The notes beneath the pieces were generated by a model. It was not told the origin of the DNA and made no database searches. It saw only the letters and a program-made list of their open reading frames with translations. Below are positions 1 to 8,743 of a stretch of 64,000 nt of DNA, piece by piece (position 1 is the stretch's first letter; every line of letters starts with the position of its first letter). Source of the stretch: G963677445 sp963678275 (GTDB lineage Bacteria > Bacteroidota > Ignavibacteria > Ignavibacteriales > Melioribacteraceae); assembly GCA_963678275.1 (NCBI GenBank), contig OY782765.1, forward strand, positions 6,820,001-6,884,000, read 5' to 3'. Both the position numbers and the translations under genes were made by a program.

Positions 1-397
1 CGAGTCTGATGATACTTTTGCTTTTATCAATAGCCTGATCACTCTGAGCGTCTTCAATAAATTTTGATCTGCCCGAATGAAATACTTCCTCCACAACAGT
101 TGTGCTTACCTGAAACAGTGATTTTGAAAGGCTGTTGCCATCGGAATTAAGGCCTAATTTAAATTCAAGTTGTCCATACTCATTTTCGAGTACAATAAAA
201 CCTTTGTCTGAATTTGTAAGCCTGATAGCGCTGGTGAGAACAAGCTTTAAAACATCATTTAAAATCAAAGACCTGTTGATGCTTTTTACGACATTCAGGA
301 TAGTATCAAGATTTTTTAATTTTCTTCTGCTTTCATCATTCCCCTGCATTTCTGATTTGAGGGTGTCGATATCTCTCTTGAATTCACTGAATCTCAT
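1..397 (-). CDS. GAF-domain protein, N-terminal part (cut by window edge)
   Basis: Reading leftward from an ATG at 395-397, the frame stays open to the window edge (132 codons). An AAAGGA ribosome site lies about 6 nt upstream. The product begins MRFSEFKRDID, then a charged, probably coiled-coil stretch (residues 5-30). From about residue 35 it reads like a GAF domain: LILNDVLKLVLTSAIRLTNS, then DKGFIVLENE and EVFHSGRSKFIEDA. GAF domains sense small ligands or mediate dimerisation in signalling proteins. The output domain lies outside the window, so histidine kinase, cyclase or sigma-54 activator are all possible. It is the last visible gene of the lipoprotein-TPR-GAF string, 81 nt after the TPR gene. 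Confidence 0.7.
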   Translation of the reverse strand, partial: MRFSEFKRDIDTLKSEMQGNDESRRKLKNLDTILNVVKSINRSLILNDVLKLVLTSAIRLTNSDKGFIVLENEYGQLEFKLGLNSDGNSLSKSLFQVSTTVVEEVFHSGRSKFIEDAQSDQAIDKSKSIIRL

Positions 398-478
398 GTT
401 ATTCCTTTCATGGTTTTTTGGGCAACAAGCAGGTCTTGTAAAATTTATCAGGAGCCGGAAAAATATTACCGGACCGGA

Positions 479-1711
479 TTAGATCCGGTCCAGTAATTCG
501 GAGATGACTCTTGTTTTGTTAGAATGGCCAATTTGACGGTAGTACTTAAGTGATTTTTTGAGAAAATCTTTTGCTGTTTTTTTCTTTTTCAAATCTAAAT
601 AGAGTAAAGCTGATTCAAATTCTGTTTCAGCCTGGTTGAGTTTGTTTAATAATTCAATATTTATTCTGAGACTTGTTCGAAGGTAACCCTCGGCCAGATC
701 ATATTCTTTATTAAGGCGGTGAAGAATGCCTAAAAGTTTGTATGCATCCGCGATTGTCAGCCTGTCGTTTAATTTATTCGAAATATTCAGGCTTTGCGTG
801 ATATAAGCTCTGGCTGCATCGAAGTCTTTTTGCCTGGTAAAAATATTGGCTTCACCAAGATAAGAGATTGACAGGTTAGGGAGAAAACGTTGACTGAGGG
901 AAATGAGAATACTTTTTTCGAATGAGTTGATTGCTTTATCAAATTCTTCTTTTTCGGTAAATACCATTCCCAGGTTATGATGGAGTTCCGCGATACGCCT
1001 GTCTTCGTTTACGGCCTGCCATTTAAGTAAAGCTCTGTTCAGCAGTAAAAGGGCTTCATCGGTATTTCCCTGCATATTATTGATAATACCGAGGTTTGTT
1101 TCGATCATCGCGAGAACGAGAGAATCTTTTTCCTCACCAATAAAACTCAGTCCCTTTTCAAATGACTTTTTGGCGTTTTTAATCTTACCCTGTTCAGCGT
1201 GAATAGTGCCCATAATATTATGCGACCGGGAAAGTCCTTCCTTCTCTTTAACCTTTCTGAAGTTTTTAATAGCATTTTCAACACTGAAAATACTTTTATC
1301 CCATTCGGCCTGAGTAGCATAAATATCGGCGAGAGCGAGAAACGCGAATCCTCTGAAGCCGGAAAAATCTTTGCGGTCACCTGTTTTTTCGATTATCTTT
1401 TTGTTAATATCAGCAGCGAGCTGCTTTTCTCCCACAGCTCCCGAAAGAGCGCCCAATTCAATTAACAGATTGAAAGTATCAGCATCATTGCCTTTGTTAT
1501 CAACGAGAGTTATAATATTGTCGAGTAAAGCTGAATAACTGCCCGAATAAAAAAGGTTTTCCGGAAAAACGGTTGAATCCTCCTTTGGGCTGAGGGCCGG
1601 GAATTCATCCGCCCTGGCTATTCTTTCCAGAAAAGTAAATACCTCTTTTGAATCGAGGTATTTACTTATAATGCCTTCAACTTTTTCTATGAATCCGGTT
1701 GAGATTTCCAT
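479..1711 (-). CDS. TPR-repeat protein
   Basis: A 410-residue protein made almost wholly of tetratricopeptide repeats from about residue 70 on (for example the units around GFAFLALADIYATQAEWDKS, AELHHNLGMVFTEKEEFDKA and ADAYKLLGILHRLNKEYDLA). TPR arrays are protein-docking scaffolds. No signal peptide or enzyme domain is seen, so it is probably cytosolic. It lies 23 nt downstream of the lipoprotein gene and upstream of the GAF gene on the same strand, consistent with one transcript from the sigma-54 promoter at 2361-2376. Its repeats resemble the C-terminal TPR half of the kinase protein at 3918-7493, which suggests (inference) that they act in the same signalling pathway or on the same partner. 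Confidence 0.8.
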   Translation of the reverse strand: MEISTGFIEKVEGIISKYLDSKEVFTFLERIARADEFPALSPKEDSTVFPENLFYSGSYSALLDNIITLVDNKGNDADTFNLLIELGALSGAVGEKQLAADINKKIIEKTGDRKDFSGFRGFAFLALADIYATQAEWDKSIFSVENAIKNFRKVKEKEGLSRSHNIMGTIHAEQGKIKNAKKSFEKGLSFIGEEKDSLVLAMIETNLGIINNMQGNTDEALLLLNRALLKWQAVNEDRRIAELHHNLGMVFTEKEEFDKAINSFEKSILISLSQRFLPNLSISYLGEANIFTRQKDFDAARAYITQSLNISNKLNDRLTIADAYKLLGILHRLNKEYDLAEGYLRTSLRINIELLNKLNQAETEFESALLYLDLKKKKTAKDFLKKSLKYYRQIGHSNKTRVISELLDRI

Positions 1712-1734
1712 GATTAACAGTTAACCAATTTTAA

Positions 1735-2316
1735 TTAGCGGACAAAGCCATATCTTGAAAAATGACCTATTTTAGCGTTTATAACTTCGAGTGTGCCTGA
1801 TTCCAAATCTACATTAAGTTCATCATATTCGGCAATCTGAATCTGGTTATTGCCATCAAGATATGCAAACTCTATCTGATCCGGGTTGGTTATTCCTGAT
1901 AAGTCGATATTTGTGAATTTCAGTGTGAAATTAAGATCTTCATTAAAATTCATTTCCGGGTTAAAATCCGCGACTGCGAGATCGCTGTCAACCGAATAAT
2001 AAATAAGCTTTAAACCGTTGAATGCCTGAGCGGGAATGTCGAGGTCTGATTGAACTGTTACGATTCCATTATCCGACCAGTACAGTCTGAACATAGGAAC
2101 GTTTCCTCCGAAATGGCCAATGATAAATCTTCCGGTCCAGAAAGTTCTTTCGACGGCGGTCGCGCCGGCGTCATTATTTACGGGCAGTTTAACGAATTCA
2201 TAACCATTAGTTTTATTTGCTGCCTGAGGATTATCCAATGGCGCATTAGTTCCAAGATCGGAACAACCGGCTAATATTAAGCCGAGGAAAAGTAGAAGTA
2301 CTGCTAATTTTTTCAT
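1735..2316 (-). CDS. Putative lipoprotein
   Basis: A 193-residue protein with a classical lipoprotein signal: MKK, a leucine-rich core, then the lipobox LAGC with the lipidated cysteine at residue 18. The mature part is about 175 residues with no recognised domain. It looks beta-rich, and the C-terminal part reads like a beta-sandwich. The start is supported by a strong AAGGAG ribosome site about 8 nt upstream. It is the first gene after the sigma-54 type promoter at 2361-2376. Its location in the envelope follows from the signal; its function is unknown. It may be the surface output or sensor of the regulatory locus, but that is speculation. Confidence 0.75.
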   Translation of the reverse strand: MKKLAVLLLFLGLILAGCSDLGTNAPLDNPQAANKTNGYEFVKLPVNNDAGATAVERTFWTGRFIIGHFGGNVPMFRLYWSDNGIVTVQSDLDIPAQAFNGLKLIYYSVDSDLAVADFNPEMNFNEDLNFTLKFTNIDLSGITNPDQIEFAYLDGNNQIQIAEYDELNVDLESGTLEVINAKIGHFSRYGFVR

Positions 2317-2360
2317 TTTGATCTCCTTGAATGATAGAATTTCTTATCCTGCTTAACATG

Positions 2361-2376
2361 CGCAAATATTATACCA
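2361..2376 (-). promoter_or_regulatory. Sigma-54 (-24/-12) promoter
   Basis: On the minus strand the site reads TGGTATA, four bases, TTGCG. This fits the sigma-54 consensus TGGYAYR-N4-TTGCW except for the last base. Transcription would start near 2349, leaving a leader of about 30 nt with an AAGGAG ribosome site before the lipoprotein ATG at 2316. The gene just upstream (2536-3921) encodes a sigma-54 activator, and a palindrome sits about 95 bp upstream at an enhancer-like distance. Both support the call. Confidence 0.7.
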
Positions 2377-2468
2377 CAGTCTAAATTGTATTAAAACGTT
2401 TGATTTTGAGAGGATTGCTGAAATGATCGGTAATAATTACCTGTTAAAATGTAAAAAAGTATGCCGAA

Positions 2469-2485
2469 TGTAAAAAATATTTACA
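2469..2485. promoter_or_regulatory. Palindrome, candidate enhancer site of the sigma-54 activator
   Basis: A perfect inverted repeat, TGTAAA-N5-TTTACA, about 95 bp upstream of the -24/-12 promoter. Two further TGTAAAAAA half-sites lie at 2450-2458 and 2517-2525. Sigma-54 activators with Fis-type helix-turn-helix domains bind such sites as dimers or higher oligomers. That this is the site of the neighbouring activator is inferred from position only. Confidence 0.45.
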
Positions 2486-2535
2486 CATTTTTCGGTGACC
2501 GGATGAAAAAGATATATGTAAAAAAATCTGACACA

Positions 2536-3921
2536 TCAGCTCCCTGATTGCAGAAGTTTATCCAGCTTCGGTCGGGAAACGCCCAGATATTTAGCGGTTT
2601 TTGATTTATTGCCTTTAAGTTTCATCAGCACCTCTCTCGCGTATAGCGCTTCCATATCGGCAAGAGATGCTTCTCTGTAATCCGTTGTAATAAATATTGA
2701 GTTCGGATCTGAATTTTCGGTGAAATGAGCCTGGGATGCCGCAGCCTGTCGGGAAGATTGCAGGTTTAGAAAATTTGGTTCGAGATGGTCATCGGGACTC
2801 AGCAGAGCTGCTCTCTCGATCGCGTGTTTTAATTCTCTTATATTACCGGGCCAGTTATAATCAGTAAATAACCGGAGGAGTTTATCATCGACAGGCGGAA
2901 ATTGTTTATTAAATCGTCTATTATAAAATGAAATAAAATGATTTGCGAGCTGTGGAATATCATCCTTGCGTTTTCTGAGAGGGGGTATTTCAATCGCGAG
3001 CACATTCAAACGGTGATAAAGGTCTCTTCTGAATATTCCCTGCCTGACCATTTCATCAAGGTCTCTGTTTGTAGAGGAAATAAATCTGGCTTCAATCTGC
3101 TCATCTTTGAGTCCCCCGATTCTTCTGAAAACTTTCTTTTCTATAACTCTGAGCAGTTTGGCCTGAAGATGGAGCCCGATATCACCAATTTCATCAAAAT
3201 AGACAGTTCCCTCGGCAGCCATTTCCAGAAGTCCCGGTTTGCTGCTTTTAGCATCAGTGAACGCTCCTTTTTCATATCCGAAAAGTTCCGATTCAAGCAA
3301 ATTTTCTGGTATTGAAGTACAGTTAATATCAATAAAAGGGAGATCGGGGTTGCTCTGACTGCGGTGAATTTCATTAGCAAAAAGGCTTTTGCCTGTTCCG
3401 CTTTCACCTGTAATAAGAACATTTACAGAGTTATTGTTCCCGATTTTATCAAGAATCATTCTAAGTTTTCTGATTTCTTCCGAGCTGCCTATAATCGGCA
3501 TTTCACTATCCTTTGACAGCGCGGCATCAGATGGGGGAGCATATCTTTTTTTTATCAGCCCCTTAATGAAAATATCGAATTTGTAGATTTCCTGCGGGAA
3601 GACAAAAAGATTTCTGAACCCCGATTTTATCAGTTTTGTGGCGAGCAGGGCGTTATCGACAGGTACAATAAATAAAAACCTGTCGAGGTCTGATCTTACT
3701 TCATTTAATATTTTATCACAATAGGGATTTTCAAGAGAATTTATTTTTAATATATAGAGCGCCTCTTCCTCGTCAAAAAACTCACTGGTTGTTCTTATTT
3801 CAGGTTTGATCGCTGAATCATGAATGTTTTTCAATAAAGTATTCACCAGCGAATTAAACTTCAAATCTTCTATTTCTGAAAAAATATAGATTATGGCTTT
3901 TTTCTCCCGGCTAATCATCAT
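2536..3921 (-). CDS. Sigma-54-dependent transcriptional activator (NtrC family)
   Basis: A 461-residue activator of RNA polymerase-sigma-54. Residues 1-130 form an N-terminal domain of receiver-like length, but I see no clear phospho-acceptor aspartate in a DVxMP setting. The AAA+ domain spans about 142-375: Walker A GESGTGKS at 172-179, the sigma-54 contact loop GAFTDA at 219-224 and Walker B GTVYFDEIGD at 238-247. A Fis-type helix-turn-helix ends the protein (KGNKSKTAKYLGVSRPKLDK). The start codon overlaps the stop of the kinase gene (ATGA at 3918-3921), so the two are translationally coupled. The likely model is that the kinase or its ATPase/TPR region controls this activator, which then fires the sigma-54 promoter just downstream. 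Confidence 0.93.
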   Translation of the reverse strand: MMISREKKAIIYIFSEIEDLKFNSLVNTLLKNIHDSAIKPEIRTTSEFFDEEEALYILKINSLENPYCDKILNEVRSDLDRFLFIVPVDNALLATKLIKSGFRNLFVFPQEIYKFDIFIKGLIKKRYAPPSDAALSKDSEMPIIGSSEEIRKLRMILDKIGNNNSVNVLITGESGTGKSLFANEIHRSQSNPDLPFIDINCTSIPENLLESELFGYEKGAFTDAKSSKPGLLEMAAEGTVYFDEIGDIGLHLQAKLLRVIEKKVFRRIGGLKDEQIEARFISSTNRDLDEMVRQGIFRRDLYHRLNVLAIEIPPLRKRKDDIPQLANHFISFYNRRFNKQFPPVDDKLLRLFTDYNWPGNIRELKHAIERAALLSPDDHLEPNFLNLQSSRQAAASQAHFTENSDPNSIFITTDYREASLADMEALYAREVLMKLKGNKSKTAKYLGVSRPKLDKLLQSGS

Positions 3922-6900
3922 TCACCGGAAAGATTATCAAGTATCTCGAGTATTTCGTTAAGACTGATTTTAAGGGAGTAACTGTCAAAGATTTTTTTAT
4001 CTTCAATATTGTCGAAAATCATTCCAAGAAGAGATTTAGTATATAAGGCGAATTCCGCGGCCTGATTTATTAATCCCCTGGAATTATAACCTTTTGAAAG
4101 TGAATAGAGAACCTGCCAGGTCATTTCCACTATGGAATTCTCTTTTAATATATCATAAGCTTTTTCGAGCAGCGATAAAAAGTCTCCTTCGGGTGAATCG
4201 ATATTGGAAAGAGCGAGAAAGTAATATTTTTTAGCCTGATAATATTTATTATCCCTCGTCAGCATTTGTAACTTGTTATCCTCCAGGTGTCGTAAGGCTC
4301 TTTTTTTGTTGCCTGAAAGAATAAGGGTTTCGATATAAAGGAATTTTAATTCAATATATTTTTGCAGATCTTCATCTTCGCGAAGTCCCGGCAGAATCGC
4401 CATAATTTCGGTTATCGCTTCATCATATTTTTCATTACTGTAAAGAGAAAGGATTTCAAGGTATTTCAGAATACTTTTCTGACGTTCATTAAGTTTTCCT
4501 TTTGAAGAATAGTTTTTGATAAGTGAAATTACCTTATCAAGTTCATTTTCATTGCCGATAGAAGAATAAAAGCGGCCAAGCAGGAATAAAGCTTCAATTT
4601 CTTCTTCAATATTGCCTAAAGAATGAAAAATGCTTGCCGCATTCCTGAGTGATTCCGCCGAGTTGTCATATTCACAACTGATAAGGAAAATTTCACCCAA
4701 ATTTGAAAGCACAAGACCCTCGCCATATTTATTGCCGAGCGAGCTGAATATCTCATAGGCTTTCCGGTATTGTTTAGTCGCTTCCTCAAACTCCATCTTT
4801 TCGAAATAATATATTCCGTTATTCAGCAGAAGCCGGGCTTCCTGATCAAGATTGCCCACAGAAAGATTAAGATTTAAAGCCCTGTTCCAATGGAATTCGG
4901 CTTTTTCTTTTTCACCTTTGATGTTAAAAATATTTCCGAGGTTCAATTCGGTTCCGGCAATTCTCGAGGCGACGTTGGCAACTGAAAAGTGATTTAGCGC
5001 CAGGTTAAAATTCTCTATCGCCGAATCAAGGTCCCTGTCGCTATAAAAATGAAGGAGACCAAATATATTATAAGCGTTTCCTTTTACTTCATCACCTGAA
5101 TCATCGCTGTTAATAAGTGAAATACATATTTCTCCTGCATCATCAAATCGGTTGAGGTCGAGATAATTATTTGCCGTTGTAAGCAGAATATCATTCCTTT
5201 CATCAGGGTCTTCGGTAAACTCCAGACAGGCATTCAGAGTTTTCAGGCTTTGCTCATAGTCACCGGTAAAATATAGGCATTGCCCCTTTAACTTTTCCAT
5301 CTCGAGGAGAATTGACTGATCAATCTGCTCAAGTGTCTCCAGTTTGTGAATATGATCCAGACATAATTTAAACTCCCCAAGTTTATATAGGGAAGTGCAA
5401 AGGCTTACTTCAAAAAAATTCTTTAATTCAGTTGAGATGTTTAATTCCAGAACGTGCGAGCTGATTGATCGCGCGTACTGCCAGGTATTAAATTTTCCCG
5501 CCTTTTCAAGTTCCTTTTTAAAATAAAGGGCTGCCGATTCAAAATTTCCCCCGAGCTCATATTGCCGGGCAGTTTCATCATACAGATTTTCATCCTCAAG
5601 GGAGCTGAGGATCTTCGCGGCTTCAAGATGTTTTTCGTCTGAATTAAGTGTTTCGGAATAAAAAAATTCTCTCATGGCTTCAGTCTTGAAAGTCAGGACT
5701 TTTTCGGGCCCGGCAGAATTTAATATTCTGTTGGATTCAAGCCTGTCCACAATATGTTCGAGCGCTCTTTCGGGATGATAGGTAATCCTTGACAGAATGT
5801 GGGAGGAAGTACCTTTTTCAAAAAGCGCCAGGTACTCAAGAATTTTTATCTCAATCCGGGACAATCCTTCCTTTATGATCATCAGGTGATCTGAACGGCT
5901 TTTTCCAAGATTCTGAAGCACATTGGAATGTGTATTAATAACCGGACCGCTGGGATAAAAATCGAGAACATGATATCTTGAAAGGTTGAAGAGAAAATTA
6001 TACAGACTTCCAAATGAGTGATAGGAATATTTTTCCGCGAGTTCCTTAATTGTTTTTCTGTCGAAGAAAGGGGCAAATGATTTTTCAATCAGACTATCAG
6101 AACTCTCGCGGTCGAGGAGTTCCATAGTGCATATTGTAATATTTCTGAGTTTTTCTGAAAAAGAATCTTCACATTTGTCCTCCGCGATTATTATTTTCGA
6201 TCCATTAATTCGGGCAATAAGAATTAATTCAGTAAGAATCTCTTTTAATAATTCATCCGCCTGATTTATATGATCAATCAACAGGGTGAAGCTATAGGCT
6301 GAGGATAACCTGGTGAAAAATGATCTGAGTTTTTCAAATATTTTATCTTCCGGACCGTAAATAATTTCCCCGGCTTCATCAATCAGTTCGTCGGTCAGGG
6401 AAAAATATATTGACCTGTTATATATCAGTTGTTCGAGCAGTCCTTTCCATGATTCTTTTGATTCGGAGGGGTGAGCTATATCAATCAGAACGGGTGAATC
6501 CATTCTGGAAAAAGCAGTCCCTAATAAAGTAGATTTACCATCTCCCTCGTTTCCTTTGAGCAGCAAAACCTTCTGCGACTCATCCTCGAGGAATGCTTTT
6601 AATACTTTTTCATGAAAAGCTGTGGAAACTGAAGTTTTGACAGGCCGGAAGTGGCTTTTAACTTTGGAGGGGATATTAGTTTTCAGATCATCAAAAATCT
6701 GCAGAGAAGTGTAATATCTTTCAATGGGATTAAGGGCAATCAGTTTTTTTATTATTTCTATGTAAATTCCCCTGAAAGAAGTTGGTGGATAGTCAACATT
6801 TCCTTCCAGGTGGTTTTTAAAAATTTCTTTTTCGTTTTTACCATCAAATGGAAGTTTATTATAGATGATATAATAAAGCAATACCCCGAATGAGTAAAGA

Positions 6901-7493
6901 TCGATTCGGTGATCAATCATCTCCTGTGAAATCATTTCCGGAGCCATAAAATTCGGGGTACCTCTTTTATCAGCTTCATCAATTCCTTCCTGAAAACGGG
7001 CCAGACCAAAATCTATTAACTTAAACCGGTAGTTTCCCGAATCCTCAATTACAATAATGTTTTCAGGTTTCAGGTCAAAATAAATGAAGTTTGCCTGATG
7101 CAGGTAAAAAAGGGTTCCGGAAAGAGAAGTTAAAAAGTTATATAAAAATCTTTCATCAATTTTATTACTGCTGAGGAATTTATCGAGGGTCTGACCCTCA
7201 ACAAATTCGAGAAGACAAAAATATCCCCCTCTTTCTAAGCCGAAGGATTCAGATAATTCTTTACTTATCGTATAAATATCACCCTTCGAAATGAAGCGTA
7301 CTATTGATGGGTAATCGAGGTGTGATAAAATATCACATTCATTGTGGAAATTAACAATATCAACTTCTTCGGAATCTTTTTCAAGATATTTTAACGCAAA
7401 TTTTTTACCGGGGTGATTTTTATCAGAGCAGAGAAAAACACTGGTACGCCCCTCACCGATTTTTTCCGATATATGAAATCTGTTATTAATCAT
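3918..7493 (-). CDS. Ser/Thr protein kinase with ATPase and TPR regions
   Basis: An 1191-residue multidomain signalling protein. A Hanks-type kinase fills residues 1-265: glycine loop GEGRTS at 13-18, ATP lysine K35, catalytic loop YFDLKPEN with D140, DFG at 161-163 and GTPNFMAPE. The residue before the catalytic Asp is Phe instead of Arg, so this is a non-RD kinase. Residues about 285-500 hold a P-loop ATPase (GNEGDGKST) of the AAA/ORC-like kind often found behind such kinases. From about 600 to the end are TPR repeats. It has no signal peptide or membrane segment, so is cytosolic. It overlaps the permease gene upstream by 8 bp and the sigma-54 activator downstream by 4 bp, which implies one operon and direct partnership with the activator. 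Confidence 0.92.
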   Translation of the reverse strand: MINNRFHISEKIGEGRTSVFLCSDKNHPGKKFALKYLEKDSEEVDIVNFHNECDILSHLDYPSIVRFISKGDIYTISKELSESFGLERGGYFCLLEFVEGQTLDKFLSSNKIDERFLYNFLTSLSGTLFYLHQANFIYFDLKPENIIVIEDSGNYRFKLIDFGLARFQEGIDEADKRGTPNFMAPEMISQEMIDHRIDLYSFGVLLYYIIYNKLPFDGKNEKEIFKNHLEGNVDYPPTSFRGIYIEIIKKLIALNPIERYYTSLQIFDDLKTNIPSKVKSHFRPVKTSVSTAFHEKVLKAFLEDESQKVLLLKGNEGDGKSTLLGTAFSRMDSPVLIDIAHPSESKESWKGLLEQLIYNRSIYFSLTDELIDEAGEIIYGPEDKIFEKLRSFFTRLSSAYSFTLLIDHINQADELLKEILTELILIARINGSKIIIAEDKCEDSFSEKLRNITICTMELLDRESSDSLIEKSFAPFFDRKTIKELAEKYSYHSFGSLYNFLFNLSRYHVLDFYPSGPVINTHSNVLQNLGKSRSDHLMIIKEGLSRIEIKILEYLALFEKGTSSHILSRITYHPERALEHIVDRLESNRILNSAGPEKVLTFKTEAMREFFYSETLNSDEKHLEAAKILSSLEDENLYDETARQYELGGNFESAALYFKKELEKAGKFNTWQYARSISSHVLELNISTELKNFFEVSLCTSLYKLGEFKLCLDHIHKLETLEQIDQSILLEMEKLKGQCLYFTGDYEQSLKTLNACLEFTEDPDERNDILLTTANNYLDLNRFDDAGEICISLINSDDSGDEVKGNAYNIFGLLHFYSDRDLDSAIENFNLALNHFSVANVASRIAGTELNLGNIFNIKGEKEKAEFHWNRALNLNLSVGNLDQEARLLLNNGIYYFEKMEFEEATKQYRKAYEIFSSLGNKYGEGLVLSNLGEIFLISCEYDNSAESLRNAASIFHSLGNIEEEIEALFLLGRFYSSIGNENELDKVISLIKNYSSKGKLNERQKSILKYLEILSLYSNEKYDEAITEIMAILPGLREDEDLQKYIELKFLYIETLILSGNKKRALRHLEDNKLQMLTRDNKYYQAKKYYFLALSNIDSPEGDFLSLLEKAYDILKENSIVEMTWQVLYSLSKGYNSRGLINQAAEFALYTKSLLGMIFDNIEDKKIFDSYSLKISLNEILEILDNLSGE

Positions 7494-8742
7494 CTCTCAG
7501 CCGGGGATTTAATTTAACACCAAACTTTCCGGCGCTGTAATTGAGTGTTAGAAGCAGGGCTGTCAAAAAAAGAGCCGGAAAAAGAAATATCCACCATGCT
7601 GAAGAGAGCCATTCCTGTCCTTCCCTGATCATAATACCGAGGGAAACATAATTTTGCGGTCCCATTCCCAGGTAGCTGAGAGCAGATTCGGCAAGTATAA
7701 CATTCGCGAATTGAAATACACCATGAATCAGTAGAGGTCCCGCGATAAAGGGAAAAATATCATTCTTTAATATATGGGATTTCTTTATTTTCAGCATAAT
7801 TGATGTTTTAAGAAAATCTTTTTCGACAACAGAAAGCACTTCGGTTTTAACAATTTTAAAGAGACTCATCCAGCCTGTAAATCCCAGTATAAGTATTATA
7901 TTTACTAAACTGGAACCAAATAGAGCAAGCACAATTAATATGAAAAAAATTACCGGAACCGATAAAAACATATCTGTGGTTCTGCTCAGAACAATATCCG
8001 GAATACCTTTGTAGTAACCAGCGAAAAATCCTGAACCAGTCCCTAAGATAAGGGAAATGATTACTGATACAGCCCCGATTAACAACGACATCCGCGCGCC
8101 ATAAAGTATTCTTGTAAAGATATCCCGGCCATACTGATCCGTTCCGAATAAAATAAAATGTTTTTTAATTATCGGAATGCTTCCCGATTTTTTTAATCTG
8201 TCCAAATGAAAGGCTGTGGCATTATTATCCTGAAAAACCAAAACAGTATCCCTGTTAATTTTCAGAGAATCGATAAAAAGCACATTTTTGCTGAATGGTT
8301 TTTTCTCAATATTTTCCGCAAGTGCTTCCAAATGGGTCATTTTGTTTTCTTCATCAAGCTGTAAATAATTAATATATGAAAAAGGAGGCAAAAATTTTGT
8401 GACGGAGATGTCTTTGTAAAACTCAGGATGATAATCTGTGAGAATTGGAGCAAATAAAGGTGGAGTTAAAAGCAGGAGTAATAATAAATATTCAGCCGAG
8501 AGCTTAATTTTTCTTTTCCCCGGAAGTAAAGACAAAATCAGAAACAGAGCCAGCAGGAATAACAGCAGAGAAATTAGCTGGTCGTAAATATCCGCCGAAA
8601 ATAACACCTGTTCCCCGGAGAATAAATTTATTATGTTCTGAGCGAAAAGGTGAACCAAAGACAATATTGTTTCAATTCTGAAAAAAAATATTATCAGCCA
8701 GAAAGAGAGAATGAAATATATTGGTAAACGGGACTTTTTCAA
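7486..8742 (-). CDS. Oligopeptide-type ABC transporter permease (DppC/OppC-like)
   Basis: A 418-residue inner-membrane subunit of a peptide/nickel-class ABC importer. Hydrophobic segments lie near residues 5-25, 55-72 and 84-105. After an extracytoplasmic stretch of about 90 residues comes the conserved transport domain (about 205-410), starting RILYGARMSLLIGAVSVIIS. It contains the ATPase-docking EAA-like loop near DFLKTSIMLKIKKSHILKND. At 418 residues it is longer than usual for DppC (about 300), because of the extended N-terminal part. It starts 1 nt after the partner permease stops and overlaps the kinase gene by 8 bp. The overlap ties importer expression to the signalling operon. Confidence 0.9.
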   Translation of the reverse strand: MKKSRLPIYFILSFWLIIFFFRIETILSLVHLFAQNIINLFSGEQVLFSADIYDQLISLLLFLLALFLILSLLPGKRKIKLSAEYLLLLLLLTPPLFAPILTDYHPEFYKDISVTKFLPPFSYINYLQLDEENKMTHLEALAENIEKKPFSKNVLFIDSLKINRDTVLVFQDNNATAFHLDRLKKSGSIPIIKKHFILFGTDQYGRDIFTRILYGARMSLLIGAVSVIISLILGTGSGFFAGYYKGIPDIVLSRTTDMFLSVPVIFFILIVLALFGSSLVNIILILGFTGWMSLFKIVKTEVLSVVEKDFLKTSIMLKIKKSHILKNDIFPFIAGPLLIHGVFQFANVILAESALSYLGMGPQNYVSLGIMIREGQEWLSSAWWIFLFPALFLTALLLTLNYSAGKFGVKLNPRLRDD

Positions 8743-8743
8743 T

